NCBI GenBank assembly: GCA_038182865.1
Contig: CP116226.1
Coordinates: 2,232,001 to 2,296,000, forward strand
Direction: 5' to 3'
DNA length: 64,000 nt
Origin: Microbacterium enclense
GTDB taxonomy: Bacteria; Actinomycetota; Actinomycetes; Actinomycetales; Microbacteriaceae
Part shown: positions 24,522 through 32,429 of the stretch, piece by piece
How positions within the stretch are numbered: the first letter of the stretch is position 1
How the letters are laid out: every line of letters starts with the position of its first letter
Notes under the pieces: model-generated
Seen by the model: only the letters and a program-made list of their open reading frames with translations
Databases searched by the model: none
Told to the model about the DNA's origin: nothing
Made by a program: the position numbers and the translations under genes

Positions 24522-25369
24522 TTCAGTCCGGTCGCGGCGATGCCCTGCACGAAGTAGCGCTGCAGGAACAGGAAGAGGGCGAGCACGGGAAGCATGACCA
24601 CGACCGCCCCGGCGAGCACGAGGCCGTAGTCGGTGACGTTCTGCGCGGCCTGCTTCGTCGCGGCGAGCCCGACCGGCAGCGTATACGTCGCGGACTGCTG
24701 GGCGACCAGGAGGGGCCAGATGAAGTTGTTCCACGACGCCAGGAACGACATGATCGTGACCGTCGCGAGGGCCGGCCCCGCGAGGGGGAGGAAGATCCGC
24801 GCGAAGATCCGGAACTCGCTCGCGCCGTCGATGCGGGCCGCCTCGATCAGTTCCTGCGGGATGCTCGACGCGTATTGGCGCACGATGAACACCGAGATCG
24901 GCAGGACCGCGAGCGGAAGCGCGATACCGGTCAGGGTGTTGATGAGACCCAGGTTCACGGTCACGACGAACTGCGGCACGAACGTCGCGGAGAAGGGCAC
25001 CATGAGGGATGCCATGACCGCGCCGAACGCCAGCCTCTTGCCACGGAACTCCAGCTTCGCCAGCGCGTACCCCGCCATCGAGCCGCCGACGACGTTCGCC
25101 CCCACCGTGAGGGCGGCGACGACGAGGCTGTTGACGAGGAAGCCGCCGAAGCCCACGGCGGTGAACAGCTTCGCGAAGTTGTCGAAGGTCACCTCGCTCG
25201 GAAGCCAGGCACCGGGGGCGGAGCGGAAGTCGTCGAGTCCGCGCAACGATCCCGAGACGACCCAGAAGAACGGCAGGACCGTGATCGCCGCGGCCACGAC
25301 GAGGGCGAGGTAGAGCAGCGCGACGGGGACGACCGGTCGGCGCCGGACGGACGGGGGCGACAGAGTCAC
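24518..25369 (-). CDS. Carbohydrate ABC transporter permease (MalG/CUT1 type)
   Basis: 283 residues with six membrane segments and the EAA loop ELIEAARIDGASEFRIFARI, the contact site for the ATPase. The start is the GTG at 25369, overlapping the stop of the other permease (GTGA). The frame is open far upstream, inside that permease, but only as an antisense or shifted frame. The importer has no ATPase gene here; as in many actinobacteria a shared MsiK-like ATPase elsewhere probably powers it. Confidence 0.93.
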   Translation of the reverse strand: MTLSPPSVRRRPVVPVALLYLALVVAAAITVLPFFWVVSGSLRGLDDFRSAPGAWLPSEVTFDNFAKLFTAVGFGGFLVNSLVVAALTVGANVVGGSMAGYALAKLEFRGKRLAFGAVMASLMVPFSATFVPQFVVTVNLGLINTLTGIALPLAVLPISVFIVRQYASSIPQELIEAARIDGASEFRIFARIFLPLAGPALATVTIMSFLASWNNFIWPLLVAQQSATYTLPVGLAATKQAAQNVTDYGLVLAGAVVVMLPVLALFLFLQRYFVQGIAATGLK

Positions 25370-26292
25370 GTGCGCGACCTCAGCATTCGGAACTGGAGAA
25401 GACTGACGACCACGACCACGACCAGCAGGACGAAGGATGCCGCGGACGAGATCGAGATGTTGCCGAACCCGAACTGGTCGTAGGTGTACAGAGCGAGAGA
25501 CCTGGTCGAGCCGAGCGGGCCGCCGTTGGTGAGCAGATACGGCTCGTCGAACACCTGCAAATAGAACACCGTCAGCAGCACCGAGACGAGCAGGGTGGTC
25601 GGCATGAGCAGGGGGAGCGTGATCGAGAAGAGCCGGCGGACAGGTCCTGCTCCATCGAGCGCGGATGCCTCGCGGACGTCGTCCGGGACAGCCTGGAGCC
25701 CCGCGAGGAAGAGCAGCATCGCGGTCCCGAAGTTGCGCCACACACCGAGCAGGATGACGACCGGCATGGCCAGAGACGTGTCGCCGAGCCAGTTGGGGCC
25801 GGCGAAACCGAGGGTCGCCAGGACCTCGTTCACGGTGCCCTGCGAGTTGAAGGCGTACTGCCAGATGAGCGCGACCGAGACGACGTTCGTGACCACGGGG
25901 GCGTAGAACAGGGCCCGGAACACCGAGCGCCCACGACGGATGACCGAGTCGAGCAGGACGGCCAGCACGAACCCGATGAACATCGTCAGCGGGACGCCGA
26001 TGACGACGAAGACGAGGGTGTTCAGGAGCGACCGCTGGAAGGTCGCGTCGCCGAGGAGCGTCACGTAGTTCTCGAGACCCACGATGTCGACGCCGAAGGG
26101 ATCGCGAAGGTCGGTGCTCCTCATGTCGGTGAGGCTCATGCCGAGCGACCCCACGACCGGGATGAGCGTGAACACCACGAACACGGCCAGGAAAGGCGTG
26201 AGGAACAGCCACGCCGTCACACTGTGCGTCCGCCCGCCGCGGGGACGGCGCGAACGCCCCGTCCCCGCGGCGAACAGATTGATCGCTGCCAT
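25366..26292 (-). CDS. Carbohydrate ABC transporter permease (MalF/CUT1 type)
   Basis: 308 residues with six membrane segments and an EAA motif DDVREASALDGAGPVRRLFS. The N-terminal cytoplasmic stretch is basic (GTGRSRRPRGGRT). The ATG at 26292 lies one base after the stop of the binding-protein gene. With the MalG-type permease and the lipoprotein it forms a CUT1-class sugar importer; substrates of this class are usually oligosaccharides or glycosides. Confidence 0.93.
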   Translation of the reverse strand: MAAINLFAAGTGRSRRPRGGRTHSVTAWLFLTPFLAVFVVFTLIPVVGSLGMSLTDMRSTDLRDPFGVDIVGLENYVTLLGDATFQRSLLNTLVFVVIGVPLTMFIGFVLAVLLDSVIRRGRSVFRALFYAPVVTNVVSVALIWQYAFNSQGTVNEVLATLGFAGPNWLGDTSLAMPVVILLGVWRNFGTAMLLFLAGLQAVPDDVREASALDGAGPVRRLFSITLPLLMPTTLLVSVLLTVFYLQVFDEPYLLTNGGPLGSTRSLALYTYDQFGFGNISISSAASFVLLVVVVVVSLLQFRMLRSRT

Positions 26293-26293
26293 C

Positions 26294-27607
26294 TCAGTTG
26301 CCGGTGCCGATGCTGTCCGCTGTGGCCTGCAGGTTCTTCGCGGCGTTCTCCGGCGTGACGGTTCCGCGTGCGACAGCCTCCAGCTCCGCGCCGATCGCGG
26401 CCGACACCTGCGGCCAGGTGGTCGCGGTCGGCATCGGCTGGACGTTCTTCAACTGCTCGAAGAATGCATCGAACAGGGGGTTCCCGGCGATCGTGTCGTC
26501 CTTCCAGGCATCTTGGGTGGCCGGCATGCTGCCGTAGGCGGAGAACTGGGCCAGCTGGGTCTTCTCGTCCGCCATCTCGCGCACGACCTTCCACGCCGAC
26601 GCGGCGTTCTTGCTCTCCTTGTTCACCACCCAGCTGCCGCCGCCGAGGTTGCCGACGTCACCGGCCGGGCCGGCGGGCTGGACGGCCGTGGCGACATGCT
26701 CGGCGGTCCAGCCGGGCTGCTGAGCGACGCCGTCGAGGGCGGCGATCACCCACGGGCCGGACAGCATCGAGCCCGTCTTGCCATCGACGAAGTACGGCTG
26801 CGAGTCGAGGAAGCCGGGGCTGTCGACGGCGGCGACGCCGCTGAGGTAGGGCTGGGCGAAGTAGGTGATCGCCTCGACCGCGTCCGGGGTGTCGATCTGC
26901 CACGAGGTGCCGTCGTCGCTGATGAGGCTCTGCCCGGCCTGCACGGCATAGCGCTGGAGCGCTTGGCCGGTGTAGGTGTCCCAGCCGACCTCGGCACCGA
27001 AGCCCTTGGTTGCGCCACCCTTCTCGAGCGCCTGGAAGAACGGCAGCGTCTGGTCCCAGGTCGTGGGAACCGTCGCCCCGCCGACGGCGGCGAAGTCCTT
27101 CCGATAGATCAGGGCGTAGGTGTAGGCGTACCAGGGCACGGAGTACGTGGTGCCGTCGTACTGGCCGGCCGCCCAGACGCCGGGGAAGAACGACGCGGGA
27201 TCGACCAGACCGTCGGGGACGGGGGCGAAGGCTCCGCTGGCGAGGAACTGCGACTGCGCCTCGGTGTACACCTGGGCGATGTCGGGGCCCGTGCCGGCGG
27301 CCATGGCCGTCTGCAGCTTGGTGTTGTACTCGTCCGACGGGATCAGGGTGATCTGGAGGTCGAGGTCGGGGTTGGCCTTCTTGTAATCGGTGAGGACGTC
27401 ACCGAGGACCGTGGCATCGCCGTCGGGCGCCCACAGTGTCACGGTGCCGGTGGCGGGGGCGTCATCGACGGTCGTCGACGCGGAGGACGACGAGGCGTCA
27501 GCGCTGCGGCCGCAGCCGCTGAGGACGAGAGCCGTGCTGAGCGCAACGGCTCCGACGGCGAGGAGGCGGGATGTTCGGGCGGAGCGGGTGTTACCGAAGA
27601 GAGTCAT
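26294..27607 (-). CDS. Extracellular sugar-binding lipoprotein of an ABC importer
   Basis: 437 residues. A lipoprotein signal with lipobox LSGC (TALVLSGCGRSADASSSS) is followed by a Ser-rich linker and a type I family solute-binding fold: GTVTLWAPDGD, LITL-type core, IAQVYTEAQSQFLASGAF, GVWAAGQYDG and AASAWKVVREM. It delivers a carbohydrate to the two permeases encoded next. It is the first gene of the operon; candidate operators lie at 27662-27678 and 27751-27768. The start ATG at 27607 fits the signal peptide. Confidence 0.93.
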   Translation of the reverse strand: MTLFGNTRSARTSRLLAVGAVALSTALVLSGCGRSADASSSSASTTVDDAPATGTVTLWAPDGDATVLGDVLTDYKKANPDLDLQITLIPSDEYNTKLQTAMAAGTGPDIAQVYTEAQSQFLASGAFAPVPDGLVDPASFFPGVWAAGQYDGTTYSVPWYAYTYALIYRKDFAAVGGATVPTTWDQTLPFFQALEKGGATKGFGAEVGWDTYTGQALQRYAVQAGQSLISDDGTSWQIDTPDAVEAITYFAQPYLSGVAAVDSPGFLDSQPYFVDGKTGSMLSGPWVIAALDGVAQQPGWTAEHVATAVQPAGPAGDVGNLGGGSWVVNKESKNAASAWKVVREMADEKTQLAQFSAYGSMPATQDAWKDDTIAGNPLFDAFFEQLKNVQPMPTATTWPQVSAAIGAELEAVARGTVTPENAAKNLQATADSIGTGN

Positions 27608-27661
27608 GGAGAGCTCCAGGGATTCGGCGGCCGGATGGACAAGAGGTGCGGGTGGAGAATA

Positions 27662-27678
27662 ATGCGATAAAGTCGCAT
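27662..27678. promoter_or_regulatory. Inverted repeat upstream of the ABC/GMC operon
   Basis: ATGCGA (27662-27667) and TCGCAT (27673-27678) form a perfect 6-bp inverted repeat separated by TAAAG, 55-71 bp before the binding-protein start codon. Position and AT-rich centre suit a repressor operator, perhaps for the ROK protein. Confidence 0.45.
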
Positions 27679-27750
27679 AATTGGGGCGCAGGGAGCCTGC
27701 GCAGGCGATCCTGCCAGCGGGTGGTTACGCGCTCTCGCCTCGGGCGTTTC

Positions 27751-27768
27751 TGATTTGTTTCAGTTATC
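27751..27768 (-). promoter_or_regulatory. Operator-like 18-mer, copy 1
   Basis: TGATTTGTTTCAGTTATC on the + strand, upstream of the ABC/GMC operon and just after the XRE-cupin gene stop. It differs at one base from the 18-mer at 28910-28927, which lies between the second XRE-cupin gene and the monooxygenase gene. It is a likely binding site of one of the XRE regulators. Confidence 0.55.
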
Positions 27769-27776
27769 TCGAAGAA

Positions 27777-28313
27777 TCAGTCCGCGCGAACCGTGACCAC
27801 CTGAGCGACGAGGGCCTCGTCCGGGGCCGCCGTGAGCCGGTGGCTGGCCGTCGCGTCGAAGCGCACCACATCGCCCGCCCGGAGCGGCACCGTTCTGGCG
27901 CCGAGCGCGAGAGTGCCTCGGCCGGCGAGGACGAAGAGGGCATCCTCGCCCGAATGCTGGAAGGCGTCGTCCTCTCCGCCGCCGGCGGGAATCGACACCT
28001 CGTAGACCTCCAGGTGCGCGTCGGGTCCGACCGGCAGCGCCCGCAGGTGGGCCGCGTCTGCGGACGCGTCGTCGTGCCCGCGGCCCGCGTCGTCGCTGTC
28101 GGACAGAAAGCGTGCCGGAGGCACTCCGAGCGCTTCGGCGAGGAGGTAGAGGGTCGCAACGCCCGCCCGGATTCGTCCGTTCTCGATGTTCGACAGGGTC
28201 GGCTGGGAGATCCCGGCCAGTCCGGCGAGCTGCCGGGTCGACAGTCGTCGTTCCCGGCGGGTGGCGCGGACGGCGTCGCCGATCGTGGTGTCGATCTGTT
28301 CGGCATCCGTCAT
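27777..28313 (-). CDS. XRE-cupin transcriptional regulator (second of tandem pair)
   Basis: 178 residues. The helix-turn-helix at about 10-65 reads VRATRRERRLSTRQLAGLAG, ISQPTLSNIENGRI, LYLLAEALGVPPARF. A C-terminal cupin (about 105-175) has FQHSGEDALFVLAGRGTLAL and LRAGDVVRFDATASHRL, the usual small-molecule-binding barrel. The start ATG (28313) overlaps the stop of the preceding XRE-cupin gene by ATGA. The gene sits between that regulator and the ABC operon, whose promoter carries the 18-mer. Confidence 0.92.
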   Translation of the reverse strand: MTDAEQIDTTIGDAVRATRRERRLSTRQLAGLAGISQPTLSNIENGRIRAGVATLYLLAEALGVPPARFLSDSDDAGRGHDDASADAAHLRALPVGPDAHLEVYEVSIPAGGGEDDAFQHSGEDALFVLAGRGTLALGARTVPLRAGDVVRFDATASHRLTAAPDEALVAQVVTVRAD

Positions 28314-28870
28314 GCGTGCGCCCCCGGGGCGGCGCCGGTCAGCACCGTCAGCGCCGTCGCACCTTCCGGTCCTGCCTCCAGGCGATGGGGGACACCGCCC
28401 GCCATCCATAGGCCCTCGCCCCGCCGCAGGCGGTGCGGTGCCGTCGACTCCCGCAGGAGCGTGACATCGCCAAGCACGATCCGCAGGAACTCCTCGCCGG
28501 CGTGAGTGTGCGGCTGCGGTTCGCTCTCGGCGGGGGAGAGCTCGATGCGGACGATCCGCAGCCGTCGACCCGGTTCCTCGAGCAGGAGCTGCGTGGGAGC
28601 GTCGTCGCTTCCGCGCGGATGTGCGTCCACGTTCGTGTGCTCGAAGCGCTCGGGCGTCGGAAGAAGGTGATCCGAGGGGACCTCGAGGGCGTCCGCGAGA
28701 AGACGGAGCGTGCGCAGGCTCGGGAAGATCCGCCCGTTCTCGATGTTCGACACGAACGGCTGCGACGTGCCGATGAGGCTCGCCAGGTGTCGCATCGACA
28801 GGCCGCGCGAGCGCCGATGAGCGCGCACCGCGGCGCCGATCGCCGCGGCAGCCCCGTGCTCATCGCCCAC
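28310..28870 (-). CDS. XRE-cupin transcriptional regulator (first of tandem pair)
   Basis: 186 residues. The helix-turn-helix (about 10-65) reads VRAHRRSRGLSMRHLASLIG, TSQPFVSNIENGRIFPSLR. The C-terminal cupin has HTHAGEEFLRIVLGDVTLL and GVPHRLEAGPEG, with more histidines than its neighbour. It is clearly paralogous to the downstream regulator (same domain order; shared NIENGRI and RLEAG/RLTAA blocks), so the pair probably arose by tandem duplication. It is divergent from the FMN-dependent monooxygenase, with the second copy of the 18-mer in the shared promoter. Confidence 0.92.
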   Translation of the reverse strand: MGDEHGAAAAIGAAVRAHRRSRGLSMRHLASLIGTSQPFVSNIENGRIFPSLRTLRLLADALEVPSDHLLPTPERFEHTNVDAHPRGSDDAPTQLLLEEPGRRLRIVRIELSPAESEPQPHTHAGEEFLRIVLGDVTLLRESTAPHRLRRGEGLWMAGGVPHRLEAGPEGATALTVLTGAAPGAHA

Positions 28871-28909
28871 GTGTCGAGCTTACGGCGAGAACAATCCATC
28901 CCTGTGATT

Positions 28910-28927
28910 TGATTTGATTCAGTTATC
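28910..28927 (+). promoter_or_regulatory. Operator-like 18-mer, copy 2
   Basis: TGATTTGATTCAGTTATC lies in the 95-bp promoter region between the XRE-cupin pair and the monooxygenase. It is identical at 17 of 18 positions to 27751-27768. Within it TGAT and ATCA (28915-28918 and 28925-28928) form an inverted repeat. Confidence 0.55.
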
Positions 28928-28965
28928 ATCCGAGGAGACCGACGCGAAAGAAAGAGGATCCACCC

Positions 28966-30336
28966 ATGCCCAAACAGCTCGTCCTCGGAGCCTTCGAGGA
29001 GTTCACGCCCAACTTCATCGGCAACGCCTGGCACCACCCGCGCGGTGACACGAGCGCCTTCGCGACCCTGGAGTTCTGGCGGGAACTGGTGACGACGGTC
29101 GAGCGGGGCGGGTTCGACTTCTTCTTCCTCGCGGAGGCGATCGGCTACCCGATGAACGACGACGGCGTCGTGCCCGAGGCGGTGATCCGCGAGGCGGTTC
29201 AGCTCCCCGTCCACGATCCGATGGCGATCATCTCGGCGATCGCGGCGACCGTGCCGCGGATCGGACTCGTCGTGACGGCCTCCACCACCGCGCAGCGGCC
29301 CCTGCTGAACGCGCGGACGCTGACGACGCTGGATCACCTCTCCGAGGGGCGCCTGGGGTGGAACATCGTCACGAGCGACAACCAGCAAGCGCTGGTGCGC
29401 CTGTTGGATCTGGGCGAGATGACCCCGCACGACGAGCGGTACGCACGCGCGGCGGAGTTCGTCGATCTGTCGCTGCGACTGTGGGAGGCCGCGTGGGAAG
29501 ACGATGCCGTCCTCGCCGACAAGGCGAGCAAGACGTGGGCGGATCCCGCGAAGGTCCACCGCATCACCCATGACGGTCAGTACTTCCGCTTCGACGGGTA
29601 TTTCCCGGCCATTCCCTCGCCCCAGCGGACCCCGACGCTGTTCCAGGCCGGCACGTCGGCGGCGGGTACGAGCTTCGCGGCGCGCTATGCCGAGTGCGTC
29701 TTCACCCAGGATCGTGAGGCGGCCCGCGCGGCGCGGTCGGTGCGTACCCTCCGGGAGAAGGCCGTCGCCGCGGGGCGTCCGGCCGACTCCCTCTCGATCA
29801 TCAACGGGGCGAGCTTCATCGTCGCCGAGACGGATGCCGAGGCCCGCAGGCTCCGTGAGGAGCTCGATCACACCCCGACGCGCGCCGCCGCCGCAGCGCT
29901 CTTCCTCGGCTGGTCGGGTGTCGACCTCGCCGCCCTGGACCCCGCGGTGTCGCTCGACGACGTTTCGACCGAGGTGGGCCAGACGATGGTGGACATGTGG
30001 CGCCAGAACGACGGTTCCAGCCCCACGGTGGGGGAGGTGCTCGATTCCCTGCCGTCCACCATCGGGGGAGTGAAGTTCACCGGGACAGCGAAGAGCATCG
30101 CCGACCAGGTCGAGTCCTTCGTCGCCGAGACCGATATCGACGGGTTCCTCGTGGAGAACTGGTACGGGGGCGCCGAGGGTTACGTCGACGTGATCGAGCA
30201 CGTGCTGCCCGAGCTGCGTTCGCGCGGGTTGCTGCCCGAGAAGCCGCGTCGCGGCACGCTTCGTGAGATGGTCACGGGTTCGGGGGCGCGGCTTCCGGAC
30301 TGGCACGCGGGTCGCGGCTGGTCGAAGCGGGGGTGA
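28966..30336 (+). CDS. FMN-dependent monooxygenase (LLM class, NtaA/SnaA/DszA family)
   Basis: 456 residues. Family features are AFEEFTPNFIGNAWHHPRGD near the start, FFFLAEAIGYPM, the core LLNARTLTTLDHLSEGRLGWNIVT, and the phosphate-binding stretch TPTLFQAGTSAAGTSFAARYAE. Enzymes of this family are bacterial-luciferase-like barrels that use FMNH2 from a separate reductase to oxygenate xenobiotics, chelators (NTA, EDTA), sulfones or other substrates. The flavin reductase at 19631-20176 is a plausible partner. The ATG at 28966 follows AAAGAGGA. Its transcription is divergent from the XRE-cupin pair and probably under the same 18-mer. Confidence 0.92.
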   Translation: MPKQLVLGAFEEFTPNFIGNAWHHPRGDTSAFATLEFWRELVTTVERGGFDFFFLAEAIGYPMNDDGVVPEAVIREAVQLPVHDPMAIISAIAATVPRIGLVVTASTTAQRPLLNARTLTTLDHLSEGRLGWNIVTSDNQQALVRLLDLGEMTPHDERYARAAEFVDLSLRLWEAAWEDDAVLADKASKTWADPAKVHRITHDGQYFRFDGYFPAIPSPQRTPTLFQAGTSAAGTSFAARYAECVFTQDREAARAARSVRTLREKAVAAGRPADSLSIINGASFIVAETDAEARRLREELDHTPTRAAAAALFLGWSGVDLAALDPAVSLDDVSTEVGQTMVDMWRQNDGSSPTVGEVLDSLPSTIGGVKFTGTAKSIADQVESFVAETDIDGFLVENWYGGAEGYVDVIEHVLPELRSRGLLPEKPRRGTLREMVTGSGARLPDWHAGRGWSKRG

Positions 30337-30363
30337 TCATCTCCCCGCGGGCGGGATCGAGCG

Positions 30364-30745
30364 TCAATCCGGGTCGACGAGGAGATTCGTGATCCGCGCC
30401 GTGGCGATGAGTCGATCGTCGTCGTCGGTGACCCGGATGTCGTAGGTCGCCAGTCGCCGCCCGCGGTGAGACGGGGTGGCGACGGCGTGGATGTGACCGT
30501 CGCGTGCGCCGCGATGGTGGGTGATGTTCAGGTCGACCCCGACGCACACCTTCCCCGAGGCGCTCGCGTGGATCATCGCGGCCCACGACCCGACCGCCTC
30601 GGCGAGAGCCGCCGTGGAGGCGCCCCAGCGACTGCGTGTTGCCCGAGACGGGGAGGGATGCCGCGACGCGATCGGCGGACTGCTCGGTCACCGTGATGCC
30701 CAGACGTTCGTCGAGGGCGCCGAGGGTGATCGTCCAGGTGGTCAT
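30364..30745 (-). pseudogene. PaaI-like hotdog thioesterase, frameshifted
   Basis: The N-terminal 47 residues (MTTWTITLGALDERLGITVT ... SLGRLHGGS) and the C-terminal 83 or so (ALAEAVGSWAAMIHASASGK ... RITNLLVDPD) lie in different frames that meet near 30610. Together they make a normal PaaI/YbgC-type acyl-CoA thioesterase: the HGG motif, then DLNITHHRGARDG and a closing strand. The intact gene would need 14 more bases exactly where the sequence at 30609-30622 could have been a tandem duplicate, restoring LHGGASTAALAEA. Either a recent slippage deletion inactivated the gene or the assembly lost one repeat. Its neighbours suggest a phenylacetate-like pathway. Confidence 0.75.
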
Positions 30746-30798
30746 GCGGGCTCCTTCCGCGAGCGCGCTTGTCGGGTGCGCGCCCGTCTGACACTATT

Positions 30799-30820
30799 AC
30801 TGAACGCTCGGTCGGTAAGA
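30799..30820 (+). promoter_or_regulatory. PaaR/TetR-type palindromic operator
   Basis: A 22-bp imperfect palindrome with half-sites ACTGAACG and CGGTAAGA either side of a CTCGGT core, between the thioesterase remnant and the divergent MFS gene. It fits the operator reported for the phenylacetate regulator PaaR (half-sites ACTNACCG and CGGTNAGT around a central CG) at all but two defined positions, as far as I recall that consensus. The TetR gene at 32430 is the candidate binder. Confidence 0.5.
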
Positions 30821-30869
30821 GGTCGGCGGAGCGTCTTCCCTTCCTGCCCCACAGAACAACGGAGTTCTC

Positions 30870-32189
30870 ATGGCCACCCAGACCTCGTCATCCGCTTCCG
30901 CGACCGGGGTGAGACGAGAGGAACGGCGCGTCCTCGCCGGAACCCTCGTCGGCACCTCGATCGAGTGGTACGACTTCTTCATCTACGCCCAGGCGGCCGG
31001 ACTCGTCCTCGCGCCGCTGTTCCTGGCCCCGCTGGCGGAATCCGACCCGTCGATCGCCCAGGTGCTCTCGTGGGCGACGATCGGCATCTCGTTCCTCTTC
31101 CGTCCCCTCGGGGCGGTCGTCGCCGGCTACCTCGGCGACAGGATCGGGCGAAAGAAGATGCTCGTGCTGACCCTGATCATGATGGGTGTGTCGACCGCAC
31201 TCATCGGCGTGCTGCCGACGTACGCCGCGATCGGCGTCGCCGCGCCCATCCTCCTCATCCTCCTGCGCGTGTTGCAGGGCTTCTCCGCCGGGGGCGAGTG
31301 GGGTGGGGCCGCGCTGCTGTCGGTCGAGCATGCTCCCGTCGATCGCCGCGGATACTTCGGCGCGTATCCGCAGATCGGCGTGCCCATCGGCATGATCCTC
31401 GCGACCGCGACCCTGTGGATGCTCACCTCGTCGATGTCGGCCGAGGCCTTCCTCGCCTGGGGGTGGCGCGTGCCGTTCCTGCTCTCGATCGTGCTGATCG
31501 TCGTCGGCTACGTCATCCGCCGCGCGGTCGAGGAGAGCCCCGTCTTCGAAGACCTCGTGCGTCGCCGCAAGGAGTCGTCGGCACCGCTCGGCCAGCTGTT
31601 CCGGAAGAACTGGCGTCAGGTCGCCCTGACCGCTCTCGTGTTCATCGGCAACAACGCCGCGGGGTACCTGCTCATCGCCTTCTTCTCGACCTACTCGGTC
31701 GCGGTGCTCGGACTCGAGCGCCCTACCGTGCTGCTGGCCACCACGTTGGCATCCTTCGGATGGCTCGGGTTCACCCTCTGGGGTGGGTGGCTGTCGGACC
31801 GCCTCGGTCGCGTTCGCACCTTCCAGCTCGGCTACCTGCTGCTGGCGGTCTGGGCCGTACCGATGTGGTTCCTCATCGACACCGGCAACATCGTCTGGTA
31901 CTTCGTCGCGCTGTTCGTCATGACGCTCGGCCTGGGGCTGTCGTACGGCCCGCAGGCGGCGCTCTATGCCGAGATGTTCCCGGCCAATGTCCGCTACTCG
32001 GGCGTCTCGATCGGGTACGCGCTCGGTGCGATCATGGGCGGCGCGTTCGCTCCGATGATCGCCGAAGCGCTGCTGCGCTCCACCGGCGTCTCGTGGGCGA
32101 TCGGCATGTACATCGCGGTGGCGGCGCTCGTCTCGCTCGCCGCGGTGTCGCTCATCAAGGAGACGAAGGGCGTCGATCTGCACGCCTGA
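30870..32189 (+). CDS. MFS transporter, metabolite:H+ symporter (MHS) type
   Basis: 439 residues with 12 membrane segments. MHS hallmarks are GTLVGTSIEWYDFFIYAQAA at the start of TM1, the loop-2/3 motif GYLGDRIGRKKMLVLTLIMM, and RVLQGFSAGGEWGGAALLSV in TM4-5. These proton symporters import small organic acids (benzoates, phenylacetate, shikimate, alpha-ketoglutarate). Location beside a PaaI-like thioesterase remnant, a PaaR-like operator and a TetR gene points to an aromatic or other carboxylate. The ATG at 30870 has GGAG upstream. A strong GC hairpin follows the stop. Confidence 0.93.
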   Translation: MATQTSSSASATGVRREERRVLAGTLVGTSIEWYDFFIYAQAAGLVLAPLFLAPLAESDPSIAQVLSWATIGISFLFRPLGAVVAGYLGDRIGRKKMLVLTLIMMGVSTALIGVLPTYAAIGVAAPILLILLRVLQGFSAGGEWGGAALLSVEHAPVDRRGYFGAYPQIGVPIGMILATATLWMLTSSMSAEAFLAWGWRVPFLLSIVLIVVGYVIRRAVEESPVFEDLVRRRKESSAPLGQLFRKNWRQVALTALVFIGNNAAGYLLIAFFSTYSVAVLGLERPTVLLATTLASFGWLGFTLWGGWLSDRLGRVRTFQLGYLLLAVWAVPMWFLIDTGNIVWYFVALFVMTLGLGLSYGPQAALYAEMFPANVRYSGVSIGYALGAIMGGAFAPMIAEALLRSTGVSWAIGMYIAVAALVSLAAVSLIKETKGVDLHA

Positions 32190-32195
32190 GGACGG

Positions 32196-32240
32196 ATGCC
32201 CCGGAGGGGCCTCGTGCGACGTGCGGGGCCCCTCCGGCAT
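32196..32240 (+). terminator. Hairpin after the MHS transporter gene
   Basis: ATGCCCCGGAGGGGCC pairs with GGCCCCTCCGGCAT across a 14-nt loop, seven bases after the stop. There is no T tract, so it is a stem-only terminator as often seen in high-GC actinobacteria. Confidence 0.6.
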
Positions 32241-32429
32241 GCGGTGGCCGTGCGGTCCGTGCTGGTCCGACGCGTTCGGCGGTCGCGTTCGGCGGTCGCG
32301 AGCGGCGGGGTGGTACCGTCCCGCGGAACTCCTCGGGACACGCCGCCGGACGGCGACGGGGCACGGCGTGTCGCGGTCGATATCCGCACCGCGGTACGCG
32401 CGTCAGCCCGTGCGGGTTCGGTCGAGGGT

